Shown: positions 26,786-36,948, counted from the first letter of the stretch. The stretch is DNA of 64,000 nucleotides from JBAXTE01 sp963556065 (GCA_963556065.3 CAUVYH020000004.1:1-64000), one strand, 5' to 3'. Program-made: numbers and translations. The notes: generated by a model not told the origin, from the letters alone.

Positions 26786-27862
26786 ATGACGAAAATATGT
26801 TTTCTTGCCGATGGCACGAGTATTCACACCGTTAGATGGTGTAAATATTTTGCAAATATTGGATATGAAGTCCATCTAATCTCTATGCAAAAAGCTGAAA
26901 TTGAAAACATACAGGTTCATTTTATCAACTGTGGCGATATAAGCAGAAGTGGCGGTAATTGGAGAGTACTGACAAAAATTTGGAAGGTTAAAAAAATCAT
27001 TAATACGATACAACCTGACCTATTGCATTCACTTTATGCAACCAGTTACGGGATATTAGGTGCATTTTCCGGATTTCATCCATTTGTGGTCACGGCATTG
27101 GGATCTGATGTACTAATTAGCCCAAACAACAGCAAAATTTATCGACTTCTCCTCAAATTTGTTTTTTCCAAAGCCCAGTGGATTACAGCGATGTCCGACC
27201 CCATGAAAGAGATTATGATTAAACTTGGTGCAAAAGATGAACTTACAAGTACACTCATTTTTGGGATTGACACGTCGATATTCAATGATTTGAGTAAATC
27301 TTTATCGAGTAATGAGTTTATCATCACGAGTACCCGTAATTTTGAACCGGTTTATAATATTGATATTCTGATTGATGCGTTAAGTATTTGCCAATCTAAA
27401 ATTCCAAATTTACGGGTTAATATAATCGGTTCAGGGAGAATGGAACTCCAACTTAAAGAGAAAATTCAGACATTGGGACTAGCCAAAAACATAAATTTCG
27501 TTGGGAAATTAACACAACCAGAAATAGCAAGCTATTTAAACCATTCACATTTATTTGTTTCCGTCTCCAGTTCCGATGGCAACAATATTTCACTGAATGA
27601 AGCCATGGCCTGTGGTTGTGTAAGCGTAGTTTCCGATATTTCTGCAAACAGGCAGTGGATTACCGAAGGAGAAAATGGGTTTTACAGTCCTGAAATCGCC
27701 CCAGAATCAATTGCGAACACCCTTTTTACAGCCTTTAAAGAATTTAATAACACATTTGAAAAAGCCAATTTATTAAACAAAAAATTGATTTCAGAACAAG
27801 CCGATTGGAATGTGAATATGAAAAAAGTGGAACAAAAATACAATCAATTAATTCAATCATAA
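26786..27862 (+). CDS. Glycosyltransferase family 4 (GT-B)
   Basis: A 358-residue GT4 enzyme. The N-terminal domain has KICFLADGTSIHTVRWCKYFANIGYEV and PDLLHSLYATSYGILG. The central GSDV and ITAMSDPMKEIM are typical, and the C-terminal domain has NIIGSGRMELQLKEKI, NFVGKLTQPEIASYL and SSSDGNNISLNEAMACGCVSVVSD with the E-x7-E type motif (here S-D-G-N-N-I-S-L-N-E). It is preceded by 130 bp without a gene and followed after 2 bp by a NeuD-type acetyltransferase gene. It is close in type to WbuB/WcaI-like glycosyltransferases of surface-glycan clusters. Confidence 0.88.
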   Translation: MTKICFLADGTSIHTVRWCKYFANIGYEVHLISMQKAEIENIQVHFINCGDISRSGGNWRVLTKIWKVKKIINTIQPDLLHSLYATSYGILGAFSGFHPFVVTALGSDVLISPNNSKIYRLLLKFVFSKAQWITAMSDPMKEIMIKLGAKDELTSTLIFGIDTSIFNDLSKSLSSNEFIITSTRNFEPVYNIDILIDALSICQSKIPNLRVNIIGSGRMELQLKEKIQTLGLAKNINFVGKLTQPEIASYLNHSHLFVSVSSSDGNNISLNEAMACGCVSVVSDISANRQWITEGENGFYSPEIAPESIANTLFTAFKEFNNTFEKANLLNKKLISEQADWNVNMKKVEQKYNQLIQS

Positions 27863-27864
27863 AA

Positions 27865-28389
27865 ATGAAAAAGTTACTGATTATTGGAGCGGGCGGACAT
27901 GCAAAAGTAGTTGCCGATGCGGTTTTATCAAAAAACGAATTTGAAATTATTGGATTTGCAGATGATAATATCAAATTTGGGACTCCTGTGTTTGGCAATT
28001 ACTCCATTGTTTCAACCCTTGAAAACATTTCAGCATTATCGTTTGATGAATTTATTGTTGCCATTGGAAATAACGATATTCGAAAAGGGATCTTCAATTC
28101 ATTATCTGTTAATTACAAACCAGCAATTATCATTCATCAAAATGCAGTTGTTTCCTCATTCTCCAAAATTTCGGACGGAACCGTAGTTTTAGCAGGTTCC
28201 GTGATCTCTTTTGGAGTCGAAATTGGGCACAATTGCATTATAAATGCTTGTACGTTGATTGATCATGAATCTATAATTGCAGCAAACTGCCATATTTGCT
28301 CAAGGGGTAATAATTGGGAGCAATTGTAGGATAAAAGAATTAACCAATCTCGAGCTTGGAGAAAAAATCAATTCACACTCAAAATTATA
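27865..28389 (+). pseudogene. NeuD/PglD-type sugar O-acetyltransferase, broken
   Basis: The N-terminal domain KKLLIIGAGGHAKVVADAV and the following left-handed beta-helix repeats (NAVVSSFSKISDGTVV, GVEIGHNCIINACTLIDHE) match NeuD/PglD acyltransferases that acetylate UDP-linked amino sugars. The first frame stops at 28329; the next frame continues GVIIGSNCRIKEL to a stop at 28389, an extra base near 28298-28307. Even so the last coils (the usual V-x-G-x-P-A-K end) are missing, and the following 160 bp are noncoding. So this gene may be truly truncated, unlike the simple frameshifts elsewhere. The start is ATG 27865, 2 bp after the glycosyltransferase stop. Confidence 0.7.
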
Positions 28390-28551
28390 GCGCATTATCT
28401 CAGACCAAACTTACTAAATATTCTTTTTCGATAAAGAGTTTATGAAAAAGGACATCGAATGAAACGACAAATAAAGACACAATGTTTCCCTCTCGAAGTC
28501 GGGTTACAATAAAATTGGGGTCGAGCAACATATTTGAAAATAAAATACTAG

Positions 28552-29586
28552 ATGAATCAAGAATCAGAAAATATTAATGTATCGATTGTAATTCCTTGCA
28601 GAAATGAAGAAAAATATATTGGAAAATGTATTGAATCAATTGTAAAATGTGATTATCCTAAAAACAGTCTTCATGTTTTTGTTGTGGATGGGTTAAGTGA
28701 TGATAACACAATCGATTTTGTGAATGCATACTGTAATCAACATTCATGGATTCATTTAATTACAAATAACAAAAAAACAACACCATTTGCCCTAAATTTG
28801 GGCATTAATGCTTCCACAAACTGCGATATAACAATAATACTCGGTGCACATGCTGAAATTTTTCCTGATTATGTCACAAATTGTGTAAACATTTTACAGT
28901 CACATCCAGAAGTTGCTTGTGTTGGTGGAATATTGAATAGTATATCTGAAAACGAAACCACCCAAGCAATTAGTTTTGCAATGTCTTCCTTATTTGGAGT
29001 AGGAAACGCTCATTTTAGGACCGGTACAAAAGAAGGATATGTAGACACTGTTGCTTTTGGAGCTTATCGGTCATCAATTTTTAAAGAAATAGGTCTTTTT
29101 GATGAAAAATTGATTCGTAATCAAGATGACGAGTTTTAATTATCGATTGCTTAAAAATGGATTTAAAATCTTTCTTAGTAAAAGCATAATTTCAAATTAT
29201 TATGTAAGATCTAGTTTTGATAAGTTGTTCAAACAATACTACCAGTATGGTTTCTGGAAAGTTTATGTAAATATGAAACATAAATCAATTACGACTTTGA
29301 GACAAACAATTCCATTTCTATTTGTTGCTTTTCTTGCAATTGGGGCTGTCTTATCCTTTATTAACTTGATATTTGCAATAACTTTTTTCGCAATTATTTT
29401 ATTTTATTTTTTATTGGGTTTGTCTTTTTCGATAAAAACTCTACCAATATCACCTTCAATTTAAAAACACTAGCGTCCTTTTTACTATTGCACCTAGGAT
29501 ATGGATTGGGATATTGGTATGGAATTATTTACTTTATCCTTTTGTCTAAAAAGAATAACAAATCAGACGTCTCGCTTACACGATAG
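28552..29586 (+). CDS. Glycosyltransferase family 2, ExoA-like, with two frameshifts
   Basis: The first frame gives VSIVIPCRNEEKYIGKCIESI, VVDGLSDDNT, LGAHAEIFPDYV and DTVAFGAYRSSIFKEIG. At T4 29134-29137 an extra T hides NQDDEFNYRLLKNGFKIF, the acceptor motif, in the next frame. A second shift near 29440 leads to the last frame, LKTLASFLLLHLGYGLGYWYG, ending at 29586. Together these give about 344 residues with a catalytic GT-A domain and two to three C-terminal membrane helices, as in succinoglycan ExoA-type enzymes. It is likely a membrane-bound inverting transferase in the surface-glycan pathway. Confidence 0.82.
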
Positions 29587-29691
29587 TTTAAATTTCAAAT
29601 AATATGAAACGAGCCTTTAAAAGACTTTTCACTCATGAGAATAATTATAGGCGACTTCCATACGATCGCTAAATTATAAAAAAATAAACGT

Positions 29692-30966
29692 ATGAAAACA
29701 ACAAGCACAATAAGACTCAATGCCGAATTATTTCTTGGGATCCTGAGCATTGTGTTAATCCCAATTAATAAACATTTAGTCGTTGTGGTGATGTCGTTTT
29801 GGTTTTTGATTGCTTTAATCAACTTTTTCATTAATTTCAGTAAACAAAAACAATCATTCGCTTTCAACAAAAGACAACTCTGCTTTTTTGTTTTCCCAAT
29901 CTTTTATGCCATTCATTTAATCGGATTGATCTACACAACCAATTTTGATTACGCTTTTTTTGATTTGGAAATTAAGCTTTCAATGCTTCTCATCCCATTG
30001 ACGCTTTGGCTTCGTTCAGATTTTTATTCCGACAAACAAAATCATTTGATACGGGCATTGGTTTATGGTTCATTGATTTCATTTGTGATCAATATTATTC
30101 ATGCAGTTATCAATTATCATATAAAGCCCGATATTATTTACTTTTTTTATGGAGAACTGTCTCCCATTCATCCTTCATATATGTCTCTATATATAAGTTT
30201 AGCACTTATTAGCATCATATATTTAGGGGTTAAAACGATTACTTTTAATGCAAAACGGGCTCAACTTATGGGAATTATCCTATTTATCACGCTGTTGATA
30301 TACTTGTTCCTACTCTCATCAAAAGCCGGAATCATCACATTTATATTGACGATATTAATATTTATAACGGCTCAATATATACATAGAATCAGAGCAAAAT
30401 ACTTGATTACTTTAGTTTTAGTGATTATAATTGTCCCTATTTTTTTGATTAATTCAGTCCCAAAAGTGAAATACCGATTCCAAGGGATGATCACTGCTGT
30501 TGAACACGCAGATGAAGCAAATATTGATTCGCAGGAGAGTAGCATGGAACGAGTCGCAATTTTCATCACTTCATCGAAACTTGCTTACCATAAACTGCCT
30601 TGGGGTATGGGTACCGGCGACACAAAAGATGAAATCATCGAAAACTATAAAAGACTGGGATCCCAAACCATCAACGAAAGATACCTAAATGCACACAATC
30701 AATATCTCCAAACCACAATAGCTTTAGGAATTCCCGGACTTATTGCTTTACTAACCATTATTGCTTTCGGATTTAAAATTGCAATTAAAAAGAAAAATAT
30801 ATTATTTTTATCTTTTATGATTTTAATAAGTATCAACATGTTCTTCGAATCTATGCTTGAACAACAAGCTGGGGTTATTTTCATCACCCTGTTTTTTACA
30901 CTTTTTTGTATCTGGGAAAAACCGAAATTGAACAATCAAGAAAAATCGGTGTACGGTAAATGGTAA
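29692..30966 (+). CDS. O-antigen ligase family protein (second)
   Basis: A 424-residue, multi-pass membrane protein. The Wzy_C/WaaL hallmark is the periplasmic loop with LPWGMGTGDTKDEI...NAHNQYLQTTIALGIPGLIALL, whose H-N-Q-Y-L is the signature of O-antigen ligases. This makes it the better ligase candidate of the two superfamily members in the cluster; the protein at 24411-25751 lacks the H-N-x-Y-L form and is the better polymerase candidate. It is the last gene of the polysaccharide cluster and is followed by 310 bp of repeats. Confidence 0.85.
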   Translation: MKTTSTIRLNAELFLGILSIVLIPINKHLVVVVMSFWFLIALINFFINFSKQKQSFAFNKRQLCFFVFPIFYAIHLIGLIYTTNFDYAFFDLEIKLSMLLIPLTLWLRSDFYSDKQNHLIRALVYGSLISFVINIIHAVINYHIKPDIIYFFYGELSPIHPSYMSLYISLALISIIYLGVKTITFNAKRAQLMGIILFITLLIYLFLLSSKAGIITFILTILIFITAQYIHRIRAKYLITLVLVIIIVPIFLINSVPKVKYRFQGMITAVEHADEANIDSQESSMERVAIFITSSKLAYHKLPWGMGTGDTKDEIIENYKRLGSQTINERYLNAHNQYLQTTIALGIPGLIALLTIIAFGFKIAIKKKNILFLSFMILISINMFFESMLEQQAGVIFITLFFTLFCIWEKPKLNNQEKSVYGKW

Positions 30967-31276
30967 ATGATACAAGGTGATGGGTGGATGGTTCTGTATT
31001 TAAAATTATTATTTCTAAATATTGTTCTATTAATATATTCGTTCTTTATTACGTGAAACGTGAAAAGACATCTCGTGAAAAGAAGTTCGCAATGCGGGTC
31101 TTGTAGTGAAGCGTAAAAAGCAGTTCGTAAAAAGAGTGTAAATAAAAAACACTCGCTTCGCGCTCTTTTCACGTTTCACGTCCGCCTTCTGGCGGATCAC
31201 CTTCTTCTTTTCACTTTTCACGGATTATCTTTTCACGTTCTTCTTTTCACTTTTCACGAATTATCTTTTCACGAAT
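30967..31276. repeat. Noncoding region of inverted and tandem repeats
   Basis: Contains a perfect 17-bp inverted repeat (ACGTGAAACGTGAAAAG at 31051-31067 and its reverse complement at 31165-31181), a GAGTGT/ACACTC hairpin near 31134-31154, and a TCCGCC/GGCGGA hairpin at 31181-31197. Two tandem 36-bp units (31202-31237 and 31238-31273, one mismatch) are rich in CTTTTCAC. The tandem repeat ends 3 bp before the ATG of the next gene, so it forms its entire proximal leader. Confidence 0.75.
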
Positions 31277-34229
31277 ATGCACAACAAACATCAATTAATA
31301 GCAAACAGTTATAGCGACACTTCGTACGAAGAGCTCATGCGTAAGAGAATACACAAAGTATTGTTACTCTGTAGCCGCTACGATGCTTTTTATCTGGAAG
31401 ATGACGGACGCATTGAAGAAAAAATTTTCGACGAATACACTTCGCTTAACTTGTCACAACCTCCTGAATTCTTAATACTTACCAATCCAGAGGAAGCATA
31501 CCAGCGGTTAATTGACGAAACTATTGATTTGATTATCATCATGTATGACATGGGTGATATTGATCCGTTTAATTTGGCCACCATTATCAAAGAAAATCAC
31601 CCGAAATCACCTATCGTGGTTCTCACTCCATTCTCCCGTGAAGTTAACCTGTTTATTCATCAAAGCCACAAGGCTATTGTCGATTACATTTTCAGTTGGT
31701 TGGGCAATGCGGATTTATTGCTGGCAATCATCAAACTAATTGAAGATAAGATGAATGCCGAAAATGACATTTTAAAAATCGGGGTACAGGGAATTCTCCT
31801 TGTAGAAGATTCCATAAGGTTTTATTCCAGCTACTTACCAAACCTGTATAAAATCATCTTCCAACAGTCCACGGAATTCATGAAAGAAGGGCTAAATATC
31901 CATCAGCAAATGCTAAAGATGCGTGGCCGCCCCAAAATATTACTTGCTACTTCGTTTGAAGAAGCCATGGAAATCTACGAGAAGTATAAATCAAATCTTT
32001 TAGGGGTAATCACCGACATCACTTACGAAATCGGCGAAGAAAAAGACAGGACAGCAGGATTTAAACTCTGCAAAAAAATAAAAAAGGACGATCCATATAT
32101 GCCGGTAGTAATGCAATCATCGGAAAGCGAAAACAGAACTCGTGCAGAAAAAATGGGAGCCGGTTTTATTGATAAAAGCTCGGACACTCTTTTGCAGGAG
32201 CTTCGTTATTATGTCCGCAAATACTTTGCATTTGGCGATTTCATTTTTGTCGATCCCGATAATGGACATGAAATTGCGCGTGCCGCCAACTTAAAGGAAT
32301 TGCGGGATTTAGTTTTAACCATTCCCGATAAAACCCTCAATTATCATATATCCGGTAACAACTTTTCAAAATGGTTGTATGCAAGAGCCATTTTTTCCGT
32401 TGCACGTATGTTTAAATCCATCCACCCCGAAGATTTTAATAACATTGATGAAGTCCGGAGATTCATATACGATAGCATCACCTATTATCGCATGCACAAA
32501 ACCAGAGGAATTATTGCCAGCTTTAACAGCGACCATTTTGATGATTTTTTTCAACTTCGCACGTATTGGCGATGCCTCCATCGGAGGAAAAGGGCGTGGG
32601 CTTGCATTTATAGATTCTTTGATTAAGCGAAACCGTCTTTACGAAAAATGGGATGAGATTGCAGTAGCTATTCCCCGAACCGTAGTGCTGGGCATTGATA
32701 TTTTTGATGAGTTTATAGATTCCAACAATTTATTAAAATATGCTATTCATGAAAAAAACGATCATAATATTCTGAAAATGTTCGTAAAAGCGCCTCTATC
32801 GGAAAAAATCCGAAAAGATCTATGGGCTTTTATTGAAGTTATCAACAAACCCATTGCCATCCGCTCTTCAAGCATGCTAGAAGACTCTCATTACCAGCCT
32901 TTTGCAGGGGTATATTCCACTTATATGATTGCCTATACCGATAAAAAAAAAGAAGATGCTGACAGAACTCGAAATTGCAATTAAAAGTGTTTATGCATCC
33001 GTCTATTTTAAAAACAGCAAACAATATATGCAAGCCACATCAAACGTAATAGATGAGGAAAAAAATGGCGGTAGTACTTCAAGAATTATGCGGGTCTCAA
33101 TATGGCACGAGATTTTACCCGACCCTTTCCGGAGTTGCCCGATCTATTAACTACTACCCTATTGCTCCCGAAAAGCCTTCGGACGGAATTGTAAATCTTG
33201 CCTTTGGATTGGGTAAATACGTTGCGGAAGGAGGACAAACATTACGCTTTTCGCCTGCATATCCTGAAAAGATATTACAACTATCGACCCCGGAGATGGC
33301 ATTAAAAGAGACTCAAAAAGACTTCTTTTCTCTCAATATGGATGCCAACGCTTTCTTTGCTGACACCAACGACAGCATGAACATTCTTCACAATTCGATC
33401 GAAGATGCATTGGAAGATAATACACTAACATGGCTGACATCCGTTTACGATTACCAGACGCAATCAATTATGGAAGGCACCATGTATAAGGGAAAAAATG
33501 TTGTTGACATTCTCGGGGATTCTCAAATATAATAAATTACCGCTTGCTTCTGTTTTGAAAGAGGTACTCGAAATTAGTCAAAAGGAGATGAATAAGCCGG
33601 TAGAAATAGAGTTTGCCGTGAACATTTCACATAACCCCAGCGAGCGATCCGTGCTAAATCTACTACAAATCAGGCCAATTGTTGAAAACCATGAAGAAAT
33701 TACTCAAGATATTTCACTGATTCCCGATAACGAACTTTTGATTTCAAGCAATATGTCCTTAGGCAACGGGTTGATTGAAGATGTTTATGATATTATTTAT
33801 GTAAACCATGAGCAATTCGACTCATCAAAAAACGAAATTGTCGCTTCCATGATTGATGAAATTAACGAGCGAATGACAGCTCTGAAAAAAAATTATATAT
33901 TAATCGGTCCTGGAAGGTGGGGATCGAGTGATCCATGGCTAGGAATACCTGTAAAATGGGCCCAAATTTCTGCAGCACGATTAATTATTGAAACTGCATT
34001 GGAAAATTACATGGTAGATCCAAGTCAGGGAACTCATTTTTTTCAAAATCTGACCTCATTCAAAGTTGGATATCTTACAATAAATGAACCTCATAATCAA
34101 GGATTTATCGATTGGAAAAGTATTTCAAAGTTACCAGTCATCTTCCAAAATCAGTATATAAACCCATGTTGCTTGTCAAAAACCGTTTTACCATATTATT
34201 GGATGCAAAACAAGGAATCGGTAGAGTAA
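31277..34229 (+). CDS. Receiver-like and PEP/pyruvate-binding (PPDK_N) fusion protein, four frameshifts
   Basis: About 982 residues when four single-base gains are removed: T7 32545-32551, A9 32943-32951, A7 33059-33065, and about 33492-33507. The N-terminal 330 residues hold two receiver-like domains: an LIIIMYDMGD core, then ILLVEDSIRFYSSYLP...GVITDITYE...MPVVMQSSESENR...GAGFIDKSS with the Asp and Lys of a response regulator. The middle is the ATP-grasp-like PPDK_N domain: SIGGKGRGLAFIDSL, AIRSSSMLEDSHYQPFAGVYSTY and LLQIRPIV. The C terminus has IGPGRWGSSDPWLGIPV and SQGTHFFQNLTS. The phosphohistidine and PEP-TIM-barrel domains of PEP synthase are absent, so it is not a normal PEP synthase. 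Its activity is unknown. Confidence 0.8.
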
Positions 34230-34428
34230 AATATCATTAAAATCAAATATTTAAGAATCTATATCACTAAATATCTGCACGTTATCATTAATGTCAAAAA
34301 ATTATCCGAAAATATGTTTTTTGTAATTAAAATAGCTCTATATTTGCCTAAAATTTTGAATAATTTTCATCAAAAAAAAGTTTGTATAAATACATATTTT
34401 ATCAAGATAAAAAAAGTTAAAAAAACTA

Positions 34429-34458
34429 TTGCCAATTAAAAATATAGTTCTACATTTG
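34429..34458 (+). promoter_or_regulatory. Promoter of gdhA
   Basis: TTG (34429-34431), a 19-bp spacer and TACATTTG (34451-34458) within a very AT-rich 290-bp upstream region, about 60 bp before the ATG. Confidence 0.55.
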
Positions 34459-34519
34459 CATTGTGAATTAAATAACAATAAATAATTAACTGAATAAATA
34501 ACGTAAAAAAACTACAGTT

Positions 34520-35855
34520 ATGAACGTAGAAAAAATGATGAAAGAACTGGAACGCAAAAATCCAGGCGAAAAAGAATTCTTACAAGCAGCTCACGAAGTT
34601 TTAGAATCAATTAAAGACGTTGTAGATGCAAATCCACAATTCGAAAAAGCAGGCATCGTTGAACGTTTAACAGAACCTGATCGTACATTTATTTTCCGTG
34701 TTACCTGGGTCGATGATAAAGGTGTTGTTAATGTAAACAGAGGATACCGTGTACAATTCAATAATGCAATTGGACCTTACAAAGGCGGTTTACGTTTCCA
34801 TCCAAGTGTTAACCTTTCAATTTTGAAATTCCTCGGATTCGAACAAATTTTTAAAAACAGCCTGACTTCATTACCAATGGGTGGCGGAAAAGGTGGTTCC
34901 GACTTCGATCCTAAAGGTAAATCAGATAATGAAGTAATGCGTTTTTGCCAAGCTTTCATGAGCGAATTACAAAAACACATAGGACCCGATACAGATGTAC
35001 CTGCTGGTGACATAGGCGTTGGTGGTCGCGAAATCGGTTACATGTTTGGAACATATAAAAAATATCGTGATGAATTTTCAGGTGTATTAACCGGAAAGGG
35101 TTTATCCTTTGGAGGTTCATTAATTCGTCCGGAAGCTACAGGATACGGATTGGTATATTTCACTCAAGAAATGTTAAAAACTAAAAAAAACTGATTTCAA
35201 TGGTAAACGTGTTGCCTTATCAGGTTTTGGTAATGTAGCTTGGGGTGCTGCTTTAAAAGTTAATGAATTAGGTGGCAAAGTAGTTACCATTTCAGGTCCT
35301 GACGGATACATCTTAGACGAAGAAGGTATCAGCGGAGAAAAGATTGAATATATGTTGGAACTTCGTGCTTCAGGTAATGATGTAGTAGCTCCTTATGCTA
35401 AAAAATTCAAAGGTTCAAAATTTGTTGCCGGTAAAAAACCTTGGGAAGTTAAAGTTGACGTAGCATTAACTTGTGCATTCCAAAACGAATTGAACGCTGA
35501 TGATGCAAAAGCACTTCTTGCAAATAAAGTTATCGCTGTTGCTGAAGGTTCAAATATGGGTTGTACTCCTGATGCTATTAAAGCTTTCCATGATGCAAAA
35601 ATATTATTTGCTCCTGGTAAAGCTTCTAACGCCGGTGGTGTTGCAACTTCTGGTCTTGAAATGTCACAAAACAGCTTACGTTTAGGCTGGACAGCAAAAG
35701 AAGTTGATGAAAAATTACACATGATTATGGTTAACATCCACAAAGCTTGTGTTGAACATGGAACTTCAAAAGGATACACCGATTATGTAAAAGGCGCTAA
35801 TGTTGCCGGTTTCATGAAAGTAGCCGATGCTATGATGGCTCAGGGAATTTACTAA
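34520..35855 (+). CDS. gdhA: Glutamate dehydrogenase, hexameric family I, frameshifted
   Basis: Interconverts glutamate and 2-oxoglutarate plus ammonia. The N-terminal frame has FRVTWVDDKGVVNVNRGYRVQFNNAIGPYKGGLRFHPSV, NSLTSLPMGGGKGGSDFDPKGKSD (catalytic Lys in GGGKGG), PAGDIGVGGREIGYMFG and the TGKGLSFGGS characteristic of the NADP-type 50-kDa enzymes. The second frame has VALSGFGNVAWGAA, the nucleotide-binding loop, and SNAGGVATSGLEMSQN. The frame is broken in A8 at 35183-35190, where one extra A is enough to explain it. Together about 445 residues, the usual length. Its codon use (GGT, CGT, GCT-rich) differs from its neighbours and suggests high expression. Confidence 0.93.
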
Positions 35856-35873
35856 TCATATTCTAAATATCAG

Positions 35874-35908
35874 AAAAGTCCGTTGGGAAATTCCAACGGA
35901 CTTTTTTT
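35874..35908 (+). terminator. Strong rho-independent terminator of gdhA
   Basis: AAAAGTCCGTTGG and CCAACGGACTTTTTT pair perfectly around GAAATT, followed by a T tract. Confidence 0.92.
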
Positions 35909-36017
35909 GTGTCCATTTCTTACGCTTTGTGAAAATTCTTTACTTGTTCAATATCAAATCATAATAAAATCATTTCACGTTTATTAACAACTCATTATTA
36001 AAAAAATCAGCGAAGTG

Positions 36018-36050
36018 TTTGCATTTTTTATCTAAAATATAGTACCTTTG
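36018..36050 (+). promoter_or_regulatory. Promoter of the coiled-coil/zapA/rny operon
   Basis: TTTG (36018-36021), a 21-bp spacer and TACCTTTG (36043-36050), 31 bp before the ATG at 36082: a textbook match to the Bacteroidetes consensus. Confidence 0.65.
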
Positions 36051-36081
36051 TAAAAAACCGACAAATTAGGAATCATAATTC

Positions 36082-36372
36082 ATGGCAGAAGAGATTAAAA
36101 CGATTGTTGAAGAAATCGATTATAAAATCCGCAAATTGAAGCATGATTACGAACAAGCAGTGAATAAAATTGAAATACAAGAAGAACAAATAACAACTTT
36201 AGAAAAAAAAATCCAGCAACAAAAAGAAGAAATAGAACAAATAAATCAAAAAATAAAACTAATCAAACTCTCGAAAACAATTGAAAACAAACGGGATTTA
36301 ACTCAAACGAAACTAAAAATAAACGAACTAGTGCGGGAAATCGACAACTGTATCAGTCTCTTAAACAAGTAA
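36082..36372 (+). CDS. Short coiled-coil protein upstream of zapA
   Basis: A 96-residue protein that is almost entirely heptad-like coiled coil: NKIEIQEEQITTLEKKIQQQ and KEEIEQINQKIKLIKLS, with a final INELVREIDNCISLLNK. It has no signal peptide and no enzymatic motif. It lies 12 bp upstream of zapA in the same operon. Such a gene is found at this place in many Bacteroidetes, and its shape suggests a division or ZapA-partner role, but this is inference from position and fold only. Confidence 0.75.
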   Translation: MAEEIKTIVEEIDYKIRKLKHDYEQAVNKIEIQEEQITTLEKKIQQQKEEIEQINQKIKLIKLSKTIENKRDLTQTKLKINELVREIDNCISLLNK

Positions 36373-36384
36373 CAATACAATTAG

Positions 36385-36639
36385 ATGGATCAACTAACAA
36401 TCACGGTAAGGATAGCAGAACGGGAATACAAACTGACTGTGGCCAGAGATGAAGAAGAAACTGTTAGAAAAGCCGTCAAGCTCATTGAAAAACGTTTTAC
36501 TGAATATGCAAAAAGTTATGCATTCAAAGATCGGCAAGATTTGCTTTCAATGATTGTTTTGCATTACACTATTGAAGCAATAAAAATGGAGGATAAAGAA
36601 GCATTTTATCAGACGGATTTGCTTCCAAAAGCTCAATGA
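36385..36639 (+). CDS. zapA: Cell division protein ZapA
   Basis: An 84-residue protein with the ZapA pattern: TVRIAEREYKLTVARDEEETVRKAVKLIEKRF (N-terminal beta hairpin and start of the helix), then YAFKDRQDLLSMIVLHYTIEAIK, the long helix that dimerises. ZapA bundles FtsZ protofilaments at the division site. The length is slightly shorter than in E. coli and normal for Bacteroidetes. It sits between a coiled-coil gene and a structured RNA, followed by rny. Confidence 0.9.
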   Translation: MDQLTITVRIAEREYKLTVARDEEETVRKAVKLIEKRFTEYAKSYAFKDRQDLLSMIVLHYTIEAIKMEDKEAFYQTDLLPKAQ

Positions 36640-36704
36640 AATAAACAGACTAATTGACTAAGAAAGGATTCGATACTAAAAAATCGTTCTTATACATCAG
36701 AAAA

Positions 36705-36907
36705 ACCATTGCCCGCAATTTCCAAGGACACGTTTGGTAAACTCAACATTAAAAAAATAGAAGAAAGCTCAGGAGTTTCAATAGCAGGCCTTAATTCACG
36801 AAAGTGAAGCTTCACAGCCATAGGACGTTAAAAAAGCTCGGCCCTTCTAATCATGTCTTTATAAAGGAGTTTACGAAAACCCTTGACTTGGATATTGTGG
36901 GTTTTTT
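36705..36907 (+). ncRNA. ssrS: Probable 6S RNA
   Basis: About 200 nt between zapA and rny, a place where 6S RNA is expected by synteny. Three nested long-range helices close it: CCCGCAAT (36712-36719) with ATTGTGGG (36894-36901), CCAAG (36722-36726) with CTTGG (36887-36891), and GTAAACTC (36737-36744) with GAGTTTAC (36867-36874). A TTCAC-GAAA-GTGAA hairpin lies in the middle (about 36795-36808) and a T tract follows the last helix. The long rod with a central loop fits 6S RNA, which binds RNA polymerase. Exact ends are not certain. Confidence 0.65.
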
Positions 36908-36948
36908 ATTTTAGAAAACATTCATTAACTATATAAACATCATAAATT

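Noticed and set aside
29604..29672. 22-codon ORF (MKRAFKRLFTHENNYRRLPYDR) between the last two polysaccharide genes
   Set aside because: 21 to 22 residues, no membrane segment and no ribosome binding site; cannot be told from chance.
35181..35195. Programmed frameshift in gdhA (A8)
   Set aside because: Glutamate dehydrogenase is not known to use frameshifting; the same +1 pattern affects many other genes here, so a sequencing indel is simpler.
35393..35779. 128-codon minus-strand ORF inside gdhA
   Set aside because: A shadow of the conserved gdhA coding frame.
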